64,000 nt of DNA from Pseudonocardia sp. TRM90224 (GTDB taxonomy: Bacteria; Actinomycetota; Actinomycetes; Mycobacteriales; Pseudonocardiaceae): NCBI RefSeq assembly GCF_021245725.1, contig NZ_JAJGSX010000003.1, forward strand, positions 248,001-312,000, read 5' to 3'. Under the pieces are notes generated by a model. It was not told the DNA's origin, ran no database searches, and saw only the letters and a program-made list of their open reading frames with translations. Both the position numbers and the translations under genes were made by a program. This document shows positions 24,801-32,222 of this stretch, one piece after another; position 1 is the stretch's first letter, and every line of letters begins with the position of its first letter.

Positions 24801-27191
24801 GTGGTCAACCCCGCCGAGCGCGACGACTGGATCTGGTTGTTCGACGCGCTCGCCGAGTCCGGGGCGGCGCCGCGACGGATCGTCGACGCGAGCGGGCTCG
24901 GCGGGGGCAAGCTGGGGACAGACGGCGCGAGCACGAGCCTGCTGCGGCTGGTCGCACTCGGGCAGGCGCTCGTGGCCCGCGCGGAGCAGGCGGAGCTGGT
25001 CGTGCTGACCGCCGGAGCGCAGGACGTGCACGGCGACGACCTGACCCGCCCGGAGCTGGCCGTCGTCGCCGGGCCGTGCCGGACGCTGCCGCTCGAGTCG
25101 GCGGTGATCACGTGCCGGCACGTCGACGCGCTGGGCGCCGGCCCGGAGGTGATCGCCGCGGAGCTGGCGGCGCCCGACGCGGAACCGGTGGTCGCGCTGC
25201 GCGGGCGCAGGCGCTGGGTGCCGACGACGCAGCAGGTGCGGCTCGGCGGCGGCGACCCGGCCGGCGACCCTGCCGCCGGGCTGCGCCCGGGCGGGGTGTG
25301 GCTGGTCACGGGCGGGTTGGGCGGCGTCGGGTCGGCCATCGCCGAGCACCTGGCCAACCGGTCGGCCGCCCGCGTCGTGCTCGTCGGCCGCACCGTCGAT
25401 CCGGACGCCGCGGCAGACGCGCAGCAGCGGATCAGCGCGGCCGGCGGCGAGGCGCTGGTGGCCGCCGCCGATGTCACCGACCGCACGGCGCTCCGGACGC
25501 TGCGCGCAACCGTCGAGGAGCGCTTCGGTCGGATCGACGGGATCGTGCACGCCGCGGGGGTGCCCGGCAGCGGGCTGCTGGAGCTGACCAGCGCGGCCGA
25601 CGTGGCTCGGGTGGTCGCACCGAAGATCACCGGCACGCTCGCGCTCGGCGAGGTGTTCGGCGACCTCCCGTTGGACGCCTTCGTGCTCTGCTCGTCGGTC
25701 TCCGCGATCACCGGCGGGGTCGGACAGGTCGACTACGTCGCGGCCAACGCCTTCCTCGACGCGTACGCGGCGAGCCCGTCGCGCCCGATCGAGCGAACCG
25801 TCTCGATCGGATGGGGCGCCTGGCTGGACACCGGGATGTACGCCGCCTGGCGCGACGGGACGCGCCCGCACCGGCACCCGTGGCTGCGCACCCGGCGCGA
25901 CGAGCCCGACGGTGCCGTCGTGCTCGCCGGGGAGCTGCGCTCCGACATGTGGGTGCTCGACGAGCACCGCCTCGACGGCGTGGCGGTCCTCCCGGGCACG
26001 GCGATGGTCGAGCTGCTGCTCGCCGGCCGCGCAGCGGTGGCCGGGGCGGGCCCGGCCGCATTGCGGAACGTGCGGTTCATGGCGCCGCTGGCGGTGGCGG
26101 ACGACGGATCGGTCCGGGTCGAGGTGCGGGTCGAGCCCGGCGCCGCGGGCGAGTGGGCGATCACGCTGTCCAGCACGGACGGAGTGGCTGTGCGGCACGC
26201 CGTCGCGATGTCGGTGGAGCCGCGGCCGGCCGGCAGCACCCACGTCGTGCCGGGCGCGGGTACCGGCCCGGCCCGACCGCCGTTCGACGAGCCGTGGCTG
26301 GAGTTCGGGCCGCGCTGGTCGAGCGTGTGCGGCGTGGCGAGCATGTCGGGTGCGCAGGTCGCCGAGCTGCAGGCGCCCGAGGTGGTGGCCGCCGAGCTGG
26401 CTGCGTTCACCGTGCACCCCGCGTTGCTCGACGCCGCGCTCGCGGCCGGTGCACCCGGTGACCAGGAAGGCCGGTTCCTGCCGTCGGGGTACAACCGGAT
26501 CGACGTGCACGGGCCGCTCCCCGCCCGGCTGCGATCCGTGCTGCGACCCAGCCCGGTTCCGCCGGGTGCTACGGCCGACGAGACCGACGAACGTCGGATC
26601 GACGCGGTGCTCGTCGACACCGATGGCCACGAGGTTGTGCGGGTCGAGGGGTTCACGCTGCAGCGCGCTCAGGGGCGGACCAGCGCGCCTGCTCCCCGCT
26701 CGGTCGACGCGCCGGGGATCCGGCCGGCCGAGGGAGCCGAGGCGCTGCGTCGGGTGCTGGCCGCCGGAATCGGCCCCCACGTGCTGGTCAGCGCGGTGCC
26801 GCTGGAGGAGATGCGGGCCGGGTTGCGGCCGGAGCCGCCCCCGTCGAACGACAGCGCGCAGGATGTCGTGGCCGCGCCGGCCGAGCGGGACGGTCTCGAA
26901 CCGTACATCGCGCCGCGGACGGAGCTGGAGCGGCAGCTGGTCGCGCTGTGGTCGGAGGCGATCGGGGTCGGCGAGATCGGCGTCGACGACGACTACTTCG
27001 GTCTCGGCGGCAACTCGATGGCCGGCGTGCACCTGCTGTGGCGGGTCGGTGAGACGCTCGGCGTCACGCTCACGATGCGCACCTTGTTCGACGCGCCGAC
27101 GGTCGCCGGGATGGCGGCCGCGGTCGAGCTGGCCCAGGCGACGGGAACCGCCGCGCCCGCCGCGTCGCCGATCACGATCCTGCCCAGGTGA
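21888..27191 (+). CDS. Type I polyketide synthase, KS-AT-KR-DH-carrier
   Basis: A 1767-residue one-module PKS. KS, about 10-430: Cys181, His317, His356. AT, about 530-830: GHSVGE with Ser624 and HAFH at 717-720, which indicates malonyl-CoA. A linker has three AGT tripeptide repeats near 887. KR, about 1135-1330: TGGLGGVG, Ser1270, Tyr1283. DH, about 1345-1590, lies after the KR: HRLDGVAVLP with His1360, and HPALLDAAL with Asp1515. Carrier, about 1670-1750: LGGNSMAG with Ser1710, NRPS-carrier-like. No TE, so the chain likely passes to the NRPS condensation domain as an unsaturated acyl chain. Confidence 0.92.
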   Translation: MSSSNAEMAPIAVVGLAGRFPGAADVAEFWDALRAGRDLITDFDIAAQRALGVPEDVLADPRFVAAAPVLAGIEEFDAALFGFTPREAELRDPQHRLFLEIAHTALEHAGIDPARPGGRIGVFAGVKDNDYLAKVLRSDPGLEERVDGMTLGVANDHDFVSTITSYTLDLRGPSFTVNSACSTSLVAVHLAARALAAGDCEIALAGAASLEIPQGRGYLHREGGVLSPDGHCRPFSADAAGTVWGGGAAAVVLKPLAAALADGDTVHAVLIGSALSNDGAGKAGFTAPGEDGQVAAIGAALAAAGVDPRSVSYVEAHGTGTRIGDPVEVAALTRAYSAGDDRQWCLLGSVKSNVGHLVAAAGMAGLVKTIMALRHELIPATLHVQRPHELIDFAASPFRLATAATPWPREAGAPRRAGVSAFGIGGTNAHVLVEEAPRTALPVMPSAPRQLLPVSAATGAARDQSLARLGAHLLARPELDLAEVASTLQLGRAQHAHRAVLVAGDTADAAHALVANERGRVRVARVPDTPPRVALLLTGQGAQHPGMAAGLYDHWNAYRAAFDECAELLAEPLGRDLRDVLRTASDDDLRRTWLTQPALFAVEYAMAQLWRSWGVEPAAAIGHSVGELVAATLAGVFTLPDALTLVATRGRLMQEMPPGAMLAVALDETVVAPDLPAELAVATVNAPGSCVVAGPAEAVDEYAAGLAVPSTRLRTSHAFHSVMMEPAAQSFVAAVGDVPRAAPRMPFLSNVTGDWITDEQATDPHYWGRHVREPVRFGACVATLLGSGPDGWALVEAGPGRTLTDLARRALGRGAPAPLSTLAPGTAADPARDVESALSALGELWMRGVSIDWSTVAAPTRRRIPLPTYPYQRKRHWFEPPARSAGTAGTAGTAPAAPRTGPLAPDERFTVPGWTQAAPVIGAPRPTGPLLVIAEPGSAGDELATRLAGDGASVVRVRSGAGFEWPSAAEVVVNPAERDDWIWLFDALAESGAAPRRIVDASGLGGGKLGTDGASTSLLRLVALGQALVARAEQAELVVLTAGAQDVHGDDLTRPELAVVAGPCRTLPLESAVITCRHVDALGAGPEVIAAELAAPDAEPVVALRGRRRWVPTTQQVRLGGGDPAGDPAAGLRPGGVWLVTGGLGGVGSAIAEHLANRSAARVVLVGRTVDPDAAADAQQRISAAGGEALVAAADVTDRTALRTLRATVEERFGRIDGIVHAAGVPGSGLLELTSAADVARVVAPKITGTLALGEVFGDLPLDAFVLCSSVSAITGGVGQVDYVAANAFLDAYAASPSRPIERTVSIGWGAWLDTGMYAAWRDGTRPHRHPWLRTRRDEPDGAVVLAGELRSDMWVLDEHRLDGVAVLPGTAMVELLLAGRAAVAGAGPAALRNVRFMAPLAVADDGSVRVEVRVEPGAAGEWAITLSSTDGVAVRHAVAMSVEPRPAGSTHVVPGAGTGPARPPFDEPWLEFGPRWSSVCGVASMSGAQVAELQAPEVVAAELAAFTVHPALLDAALAAGAPGDQEGRFLPSGYNRIDVHGPLPARLRSVLRPSPVPPGATADETDERRIDAVLVDTDGHEVVRVEGFTLQRAQGRTSAPAPRSVDAPGIRPAEGAEALRRVLAAGIGPHVLVSAVPLEEMRAGLRPEPPPSNDSAQDVVAAPAERDGLEPYIAPRTELERQLVALWSEAIGVGEIGVDDDYFGLGGNSMAGVHLLWRVGETLGVTLTMRTLFDAPTVAGMAAAVELAQATGTAAPAASPITILPR

Positions 27192-28366
27192 GCCATGTTG
27201 CGATGGTCGTGGCGCCGCTGCACGGGCACGTCAACCCGGCGCTCGGCACAGCGGCCGAGCTGGTGCGCGGCGGGCACCGGGTCACGCTGCACCTCCCGCC
27301 GCGCTTCCGTGCCGCGGTGGAAGGGGCCGGCGCCGACCTGAGCGCGGGCCCCGATCCCCCGCTGCCGTCGTGGGCGGCCACCGACAACCCGCTGGAACGG
27401 TTCGCCGGCGTGCCGGCCGTGCTCGCGGACGCGGCCCGCACCGTGGTGCCGCACGTGCTGGAGGCGCTCGCCGCGGACCCGCCCGACGTGCTGGCCTACG
27501 ACCAGCTCAGCGTCGCCGGGCGGCTGGTCGCCGATCGGGTGCCGGGCCGGGTCGTGCAGCTGTGCACGTCGTACGCGGCCGGCCCGGCGTGGTCGCCGTG
27601 GCGCACACCGGAGTTCGCGGCGGTACCGCGCCTCGCCGCAGCAGGACGGGCGTGGGCAGCCGCCGTCGCCGAGCTCGCCGAGCGGTGCGGGACGCCGCGG
27701 CTGGAGGTGGCCGACCTGCTCGCCGGGGCGGAGCGGCCCACCGTGGTGTTCGTGCCCCGGGTGCTGCACCCCGCTGCCGCGACCTACGGCGAGCGGTTCC
27801 ACTTCACCGGTCCGGCGCTGCGCCCACCGCCGGCGGGGGAGGCCGCCGAGCTCGACGAGCTGGACCTCCCGGCCGATGGCCCCGTCGTGCACGTCTCGAT
27901 GGGAACGCTGTTCGGCGACGTCAGCGGCCTGGACGAGCTGTGCGTGGCCGCGTTCGAGGGCACCCGGTGGCAGGTTGTGCTCGCCCTGCCCGGCGCCACC
28001 GCGGGCCGCAGCGGAGCGGTCCGCGTCCGGCCGAGCCTGCCGCAGCTCGCGGTGCTGCGGCGAGCGACCGCCGCGGTGACCCACGGCGGCATGGGCAGCG
28101 TCCTGGAGGCGCTGGCCGCCGGCGTCCCGCTGGTCGTGGTGCCGCAGGTGCCCGAGCAGGAGATCACCGCGAACCGGCTCGTCGCGCTCGGCGCCGCGGT
28201 CCGGCTGGAGCCGAACGAGCTGACCCCGACCCGGTTGCGCGCGGCGGTCGACCACGTCGCGACCGACCCCCGCATCCGGCGAGCGGTGGACCGCCTCGGA
28301 CACGCCGTACGCGCCTCCGGCGGCGCCCCCGCCGCAGCCGCGGCCATCCTCCCCACGCCGACCTGA
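27188..28366 (+). CDS. Glycosyltransferase, GT1 macrolide type
   Basis: A 392-residue GT-B enzyme of the MGT/YjiC family that transfers sugar from an NDP-sugar to natural products. MVVAPLHGHVNPALG at the N-terminus includes the catalytic histidine region, VHVSMGT starts the C-terminal domain, and THGGMGSVLEALAAGVPLVV plus PQVPEQEITA form the nucleotide-sugar site. It is coupled to the PKS by GTGA, so it should glycosylate, and perhaps thereby inactivate or mature, the cluster product. No deoxysugar pathway genes are adjacent, so a common sugar nucleotide is likely. Confidence 0.9.
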   Translation: MSHVAMVVAPLHGHVNPALGTAAELVRGGHRVTLHLPPRFRAAVEGAGADLSAGPDPPLPSWAATDNPLERFAGVPAVLADAARTVVPHVLEALAADPPDVLAYDQLSVAGRLVADRVPGRVVQLCTSYAAGPAWSPWRTPEFAAVPRLAAAGRAWAAAVAELAERCGTPRLEVADLLAGAERPTVVFVPRVLHPAAATYGERFHFTGPALRPPPAGEAAELDELDLPADGPVVHVSMGTLFGDVSGLDELCVAAFEGTRWQVVLALPGATAGRSGAVRVRPSLPQLAVLRRATAAVTHGGMGSVLEALAAGVPLVVVPQVPEQEITANRLVALGAAVRLEPNELTPTRLRAAVDHVATDPRIRRAVDRLGHAVRASGGAPAAAAAILPTPT

Positions 28367-28445
28367 AACTTCCCCACCGTTTTGCCAACCTGCACACCCT
28401 GAAGGCCGTGCAGGTTGGCAAAACGGTGGGCAACTCCGGTGCCGT
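28358..28445. repeat. 88-bp palindrome-bearing direct repeat, copy 1
   Basis: This unit includes the glycosyltransferase stop codon and a perfect 23-bp stem (28373-28395 with 28408-28430, loop of 12 nt). An 87/88 identical copy in the same orientation lies at 28846-28933, on the other side of the small glyoxalase-fold gene. The stem can act as a terminator. Confidence 0.85.
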
Positions 28446-28464
28446 TTCCGGCACCATCGGCTGC

Positions 28465-28854
28465 ATGATCAAGCTGGGAATCACCGTCGTCGGCGCGACG
28501 GACGTCGAGCGCGGTGCCGCGTTCTGGGCCGCCGCGCTCGGTCTCGTCGAGGACCCGGAGTGGCGGACACCCAAGTGGCGGACGTTGGCGCGTCCCGATG
28601 GGGCCGGGCACGTGCTGGGGATCATGTACAGCAAGTCGCCCGCCGAGCCGCGCCCGCGGCTGCACCTCGACCTGTACGTCGACACGGCCGCGGAGCAGGA
28701 CGCCGAGGTGCAGCGCCTGCTCGGCCTGGGCGCCACGAGGCCGGTCTGGGACTACCCGCCGGAGCCCGACTTCGTGGTGCTCTGCGACACCGAGGACAAC
28801 GTGTTCTGCGTGGTCGACCTGAGCATGGCCCCTTCGGGCAGCACACCGACCTGA
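28465..28854 (+). CDS. Glyoxalase/bleomycin-resistance fold protein
   Basis: A 129-residue vicinal-oxygen-chelate protein. IKLGITVVGATDVERGAAFW at the start and LHLDLYVDTAAEQDAEVQRL in the middle are the two strand-helix units of the fold, and NVFCVVDL near the end is typical. Such proteins bind metals or small molecules, as glyoxalases, dioxygenases or antibiotic-binding proteins. It lies immediately after the biosynthetic cluster, so self-protection is possible, but its bracketing by direct repeats suggests separate arrival. Its stop codon lies inside repeat copy 2. Confidence 0.75.
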   Translation: MIKLGITVVGATDVERGAAFWAAALGLVEDPEWRTPKWRTLARPDGAGHVLGIMYSKSPAEPRPRLHLDLYVDTAAEQDAEVQRLLGLGATRPVWDYPPEPDFVVLCDTEDNVFCVVDLSMAPSGSTPT

Positions 28855-28933
28855 AACTTCCCCACCGTTTTGCCAACCTGCACACCCTGGAGGCCGTGCA
28901 GGTTGGCAAAACGGTGGGCAACTCCGGTGCCGT
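28846..28933. repeat. 88-bp palindrome-bearing direct repeat, copy 2
   Basis: It is 87/88 identical to 28358-28445, the only difference being in the loop (28890 G against 28402 A). The stem arms are 28861-28883 and 28896-28918. It contains the stop codon of the glyoxalase-fold gene and lies at a convergent junction with the gene at 28938. Confidence 0.85.
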
Positions 28934-28937
28934 GTCG

Positions 28938-29513
28938 CTATCCCGTGATCTCCCGCCGCACGGTCGGGCCGCCGGTGATCGCCTGCCGCTCGGTGACCAC
29001 CCGGTCGAGCTGCTTCGCGAGCCGGGGGACGGTGGTCGAGGACAGGTAGGTCTCGACGCCCGCGTCGAGCAGGCGCCGGATCGGCCCGTAGAAGCTGACG
29101 CCGAGCTCCGGGTCGTCGAGCTCCGCGACGACCACGCGGGCCTTCTGGAACCTCGTCCGCAGGTTCCCGATCAGCTGCGGGCTGACCGGCGGCACCAGCA
29201 GCACGTCGGCCGTCTCCGGCGCCTCGTTCATGTCGATCACGATGTAGCCCGGTCCCAGCTCCGCCGAGAGCGCCGCCCGGGCGGCCGCGGAGAGCCGCAT
29301 CGCCGTGGCCACGACCGTGACATCGTCGTACGCCTCGTGCGGCGGCTCTGCGGCCGGCAGGTCCGGCCGGGTGATCGTTGCGATGACCCGGCCGGCGCGT
29401 GTCACCACCAGCTCGCAGCCGGGATCGAGCGCGTCGATGAACGCCTCGACGTCCGCGGGTAAACGTGTTGCGTCGATCCGCGGTGCGTCGTGACCGCCGG
29501 CCATGCCCCCCAT
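28938..29513 (-). CDS. Hypothetical protein with antitoxin-like N-terminus
   Basis: A 191-residue protein I do not recognise as a whole. Residues 33-50 (CELVVTRAGRVIATITRP) resemble the central strand pair of Phd/YefM-type antitoxins, but no toxin gene is next to it. The rest is alpha/beta with several hydrophobic strands (YIVIDMN, VLLVPPV, RVVVAEL). The start could be the ATG at 29513 or at 29504; neither has a good ribosome site. It follows adenosine deaminase on the same strand with a 34-bp gap and may be co-transcribed. Confidence 0.5.
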   Translation of the reverse strand: MGGMAGGHDAPRIDATRLPADVEAFIDALDPGCELVVTRAGRVIATITRPDLPAAEPPHEAYDDVTVVATAMRLSAAARAALSAELGPGYIVIDMNEAPETADVLLVPPVSPQLIGNLRTRFQKARVVVAELDDPELGVSFYGPIRRLLDAGVETYLSSTTVPRLAKQLDRVVTERQAITGGPTVRREITG

Positions 29514-29547
29514 GGGGCCAGATCTTCGCAGCTCGGGCCCGAATCCG

Positions 29548-30573
29548 TCAGATCTCCGGCAACGCCAGCGCGTCGATCTCCGCGTGCAGCGTGCGCTTGA
29601 GCTCGGCGCTGCAGAACGCGGCGTCGACGCCGGTGCGGGCGATCTGCGCCAGCTCGGCCGGCGTCAGGCCGAACGCCTCGTGCGCCACGAGGTACTCCCC
29701 CGCGATGTCGCAGTCGAACATGCCGGGGTCGTCGGTGTTGAGCGTGACGGGCACACCCCACTGCAACAGGCGTGGCAGCGGGTGCGCCGCCATCGACGGC
29801 ACGGCACCGGTGCGGACGTTGGACGTCGGGCAGACCTCGAGCGGGATGCGGTGCTCGGCGAGGTGGTCGAGCAGCCGCGGGTCGGTCACCGAGTGGATGC
29901 CGTGCCCGATCCGTTCCGCGCCGAGATCGGTGAGCGCCGACCACACCGTCGCCGGCCCGGTGGTCTCGCCGGCGTGCGGGAGGCTGTGCAGCCCGGCCTC
30001 CCGCGCGACGGTGAAGGGCCGGGTGAAGAGCGCCCGCCCGATCCCGATCTCCGGCCCGGCGAGCCCGTACCCGACGGTGCCCTCCGGGCGGTGCTTGAGC
30101 ACCCAGTCGAGCGTGTCCCACGCGTTCTCGACACCCAGCTCGCCGGCGGTGTCGAAGATCCAGCCGAGCTCGATGCCGAACTCGGCGGCCGCGCGCTCGC
30201 GCCCTTCGAGCAGCGCGTCGGCGACGGCGGCCGGATCCATGCCGACATGTACGTGGCTCATCGGCGTGACGGTCACCTCGGCGTAGCGCACACCGCCGGC
30301 CGCGGCGTCGCGTGCGAGGCCGACGACCAGGTCGGTCACGTCGGCCGGGCCGGTGACCAGCGCGTTCACCGTCTGGTAGATGTCGACGAAGTGCGCGAAG
30401 TCGCGGAAGCGGTAGTACTCGGCCAACTCGGCCGGATCGCTGGGCACGGTCGCGGCGCCGTGGCGGGCCGCTAGCGCGAGGACGGTGGGCACGGAGGCCG
30501 AGCCGACGAGGTGGACGTGCAGCTCGACCTTGGGAAGGGCGCGCGCGAACGCGGCGACATCATTGGTGGACAC
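29548..30573 (-). CDS. add: Adenosine deaminase family protein
   Basis: A 341-residue zinc deaminase that converts adenosine to inosine in purine salvage. Metal and catalytic motifs are complete: KVELHVHLVGS (HxH), LPHAGET with His and catalytic Glu, IGHGIHSV, and LNTDDPGMF with the paired aspartates. The GTG at 30573 follows CAGGAG. Relatives include enzymes with altered substrates such as adenine or aminofutalosine deaminase, so strict adenosine specificity is likely but not certain. Confidence 0.88.
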   Translation of the reverse strand: MSTNDVAAFARALPKVELHVHLVGSASVPTVLALAARHGAATVPSDPAELAEYYRFRDFAHFVDIYQTVNALVTGPADVTDLVVGLARDAAAGGVRYAEVTVTPMSHVHVGMDPAAVADALLEGRERAAAEFGIELGWIFDTAGELGVENAWDTLDWVLKHRPEGTVGYGLAGPEIGIGRALFTRPFTVAREAGLHSLPHAGETTGPATVWSALTDLGAERIGHGIHSVTDPRLLDHLAEHRIPLEVCPTSNVRTGAVPSMAAHPLPRLLQWGVPVTLNTDDPGMFDCDIAGEYLVAHEAFGLTPAELAQIARTGVDAAFCSAELKRTLHAEIDALALPEI

Positions 30574-30623
30574 AAAGGCTCCTGGAAGACCGGCGGGACG
30601 AGGACCTGGGAGATCAGGCCTCG

Positions 30624-30680
30624 TTACGCGAAGTCGGAGCGGTCGTCGTCCTCGCCGTACAGCGGCAGGAGAGCGTCCAC
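30624..30680 (-). CDS. Possible 18-residue leader or small peptide
   Basis: A GTG-initiated frame encodes VDALLPLYGEDDDRSDFA and stops with TAA 51 bp before adenosine deaminase. TACGGT, a possible -10 box, lies just upstream of the GTG, which would suit a leaderless message. Codon third positions are GC-rich. It may be a real small gene or a chance frame in the gap. Confidence 0.3.
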   Translation of the reverse strand: MDALLPLYGEDDDRSDFA

Positions 30681-30699
30681 GCCCCCACCGTAGCAGCCG

Positions 30700-31461
30700 T
30701 CAGCGCGCGTTCGCGACGATCAGCGCGGTGGCCTTCTCCGCAGCCTCGATCGTCGCCAGGTGCGCGCCCGCGAGCACTTCGAGGCGGGCGCCGGGGATCG
30801 TGTCGGCGAGCGTCCGGGCATGCGGCTCGACGGGGGTCGACTGGTCCGCATCGCCCGCGATGACGAGCGTCGGCGCCGTGATCGACGCCAGCTGCGGGCG
30901 GTGGTCCCAGACCTCCAGCGCCTGGCAGCAGGCGAGGTACCCGTCGTCCGGTGTCTCCGCGACCATCGCCTGCGCCTCCGCGACGACGTCCGGGTGCTCC
31001 GCGGCCCACCCGGGGGTGAACCAGCGCGACACGACGGTCTCGGCGATCGAGCCGGTGCCGCCGTCGGAGACCGCGGCGATCCGGTCGCGCCAGACCTGCG
31101 GGTCTGGGAAGTTGGCCGAGGTGCAGCAGAGCGTCAGGCTGGCGAGCCGCTCGGGGGCGGTCGTCGCGATGGCCATCCCGACCATCCCGCCGAGCGAGAG
31201 GCCGCACCAGGCCACCCGCTCCAGCCCGAGCCGGTCGAGCAGCGCGACGGCGTCCTCGGCGAGGTCGGCCATCCGGTAAGGGCCGGGCGGCACCGGTGAG
31301 CTGCCGTGGCCGCGGTGGTCGATCCGGATCACCCGGAAGCGCTTCGCCAGCTCCGGGACCTGCGGCCGCCACATCTCCAGCGTCGACCCGAGCGAGCCGG
31401 AGAGCACGATCGCCGGCGCGTCGCGCGGGCCGTCCTCGACGTAGTGCAGCGGCACGCTCAC
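30700..31461 (-). CDS. Alpha/beta hydrolase, enol-lactonase (PcaD)-like
   Basis: A 253-residue alpha/beta hydrolase. The nucleophile elbow is WCGLSLGGMVGMAIA, the acid is in AGDADQSTP and the histidine in LAGAHLATIEA. The protein is closest in style to 3-oxoadipate enol-lactonase, which opens the lactone made in protocatechuate breakdown. It overlaps the CoA-transferase beta gene by GTGA, and enol-lactonase plus 3-oxoacid CoA-transferase are consecutive steps in that pathway. No ring-cleavage genes are nearby, so the aromatic route is inferred. Confidence 0.75.
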   Translation of the reverse strand: MSVPLHYVEDGPRDAPAIVLSGSLGSTLEMWRPQVPELAKRFRVIRIDHRGHGSSPVPPGPYRMADLAEDAVALLDRLGLERVAWCGLSLGGMVGMAIATTAPERLASLTLCCTSANFPDPQVWRDRIAAVSDGGTGSIAETVVSRWFTPGWAAEHPDVVAEAQAMVAETPDDGYLACCQALEVWDHRPQLASITAPTLVIAGDADQSTPVEPHARTLADTIPGARLEVLAGAHLATIEAAEKATALIVANAR

Positions 31462-32222
31462 GACGCCGCCCCGACGGTTCGGAGCGACCGCAGCGTGGTC
31501 AGTTCCTTCTCCCCCGGCGGCGCCGTGATGCGCAGGTCGGCGGAGACCTGCAACGTCCAGCCCGTCTCGGCGCGGACCTGCTCGACGGTGATGCCGTGGT
31601 GCACGGCGGTCAGCACGAGCTCGGCGGTGTCGGGGTCGGGTTCGAGGATGCCGAGGTCGGTGATCACCTTCATCGGGCCGGCCCCGCGCAGCCCGAGCAC
31701 GCGGCGATCGTCGGGGCCGCTGCCGTGCCCGACCGACGTCACGAAGTCGACCTGCTCGACGAACGCGCGCAGCCGGTGGCGCATCACGACGATCACCTCT
31801 CGGCACGACGCCGCGATCTCGGGCGCGCCACCGGAGCCGGGCAGCCGCACGTCCGGCTCGTCGTACTCGCCGATGACGGTCGTGTTGATGTTGGCGAACC
31901 GGTCGAGCTGGGCGCCGGAGAGGAAGCCGACGTCGATCCGGCCCGGCTGCAACCAGTAGTTGAAGATCTCGGGAACGCTGACGACGGAGAGCGCGGAATC
32001 GGCGAGGATCCCGTCGCCGATCGAGAGCGGCAGCTCGTCCGGCTTGGTGTCGATGGTGCCCGATTCGTAGATCAGGACGAGGTTCGGCGCGTGCAACCTG
32101 CGGGCCAGGTTGGCCGCCACCGACGGCAGCCCGATGCCGACGAAGCACACCTGGCCCTCGCGCAGCGAGCGAGCCGCGGCGACGCTCATCATCTCGTCGG
32201 CCGTCCACGAGTCCGTGCTCAT
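31458..32222 (-). CDS. Class I CoA-transferase, beta subunit
   Basis: A 254-residue small subunit of a 3-oxoacid/3-oxoadipate-type CoA-transferase. CFVGIGLPSVAANLARRL at the start and LIYESGTIDTKP with the conserved glutamate-serine-glycine are the family marks. PcaJ is the obvious analogue, but IpdB of steroid ring degradation is also similar and cannot be excluded. It is coupled by ATGA to the alpha subunit and by GTGA to the hydrolase. Confidence 0.8.
   Translation of the reverse strand: MSTDSWTADEMMSVAAARSLREGQVCFVGIGLPSVAANLARRLHAPNLVLIYESGTIDTKPDELPLSIGDGILADSALSVVSVPEIFNYWLQPGRIDVGFLSGAQLDRFANINTTVIGEYDEPDVRLPGSGGAPEIAASCREVIVVMRHRLRAFVEQVDFVTSVGHGSGPDDRRVLGLRGAGPMKVITDLGILEPDPDTAELVLTAVHHGITVEQVRAETGWTLQVSADLRITAPPGEKELTTLRSLRTVGAAS

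Noticed and set aside
23223..27032. A 1269-codon open frame on the minus strand inside the PKS gene
   Set aside because: It is the mirror frame of a strongly GC-biased coding sequence. Its translation is rich in Arg, Gly and His without any domain, while the plus strand has complete PKS motifs.
28938..29513. A toxin-antitoxin system based on the antitoxin-like N-terminus
   Set aside because: No toxin gene (PIN, RelE, Doc) is adjacent. The similarity covers one strand pair only.
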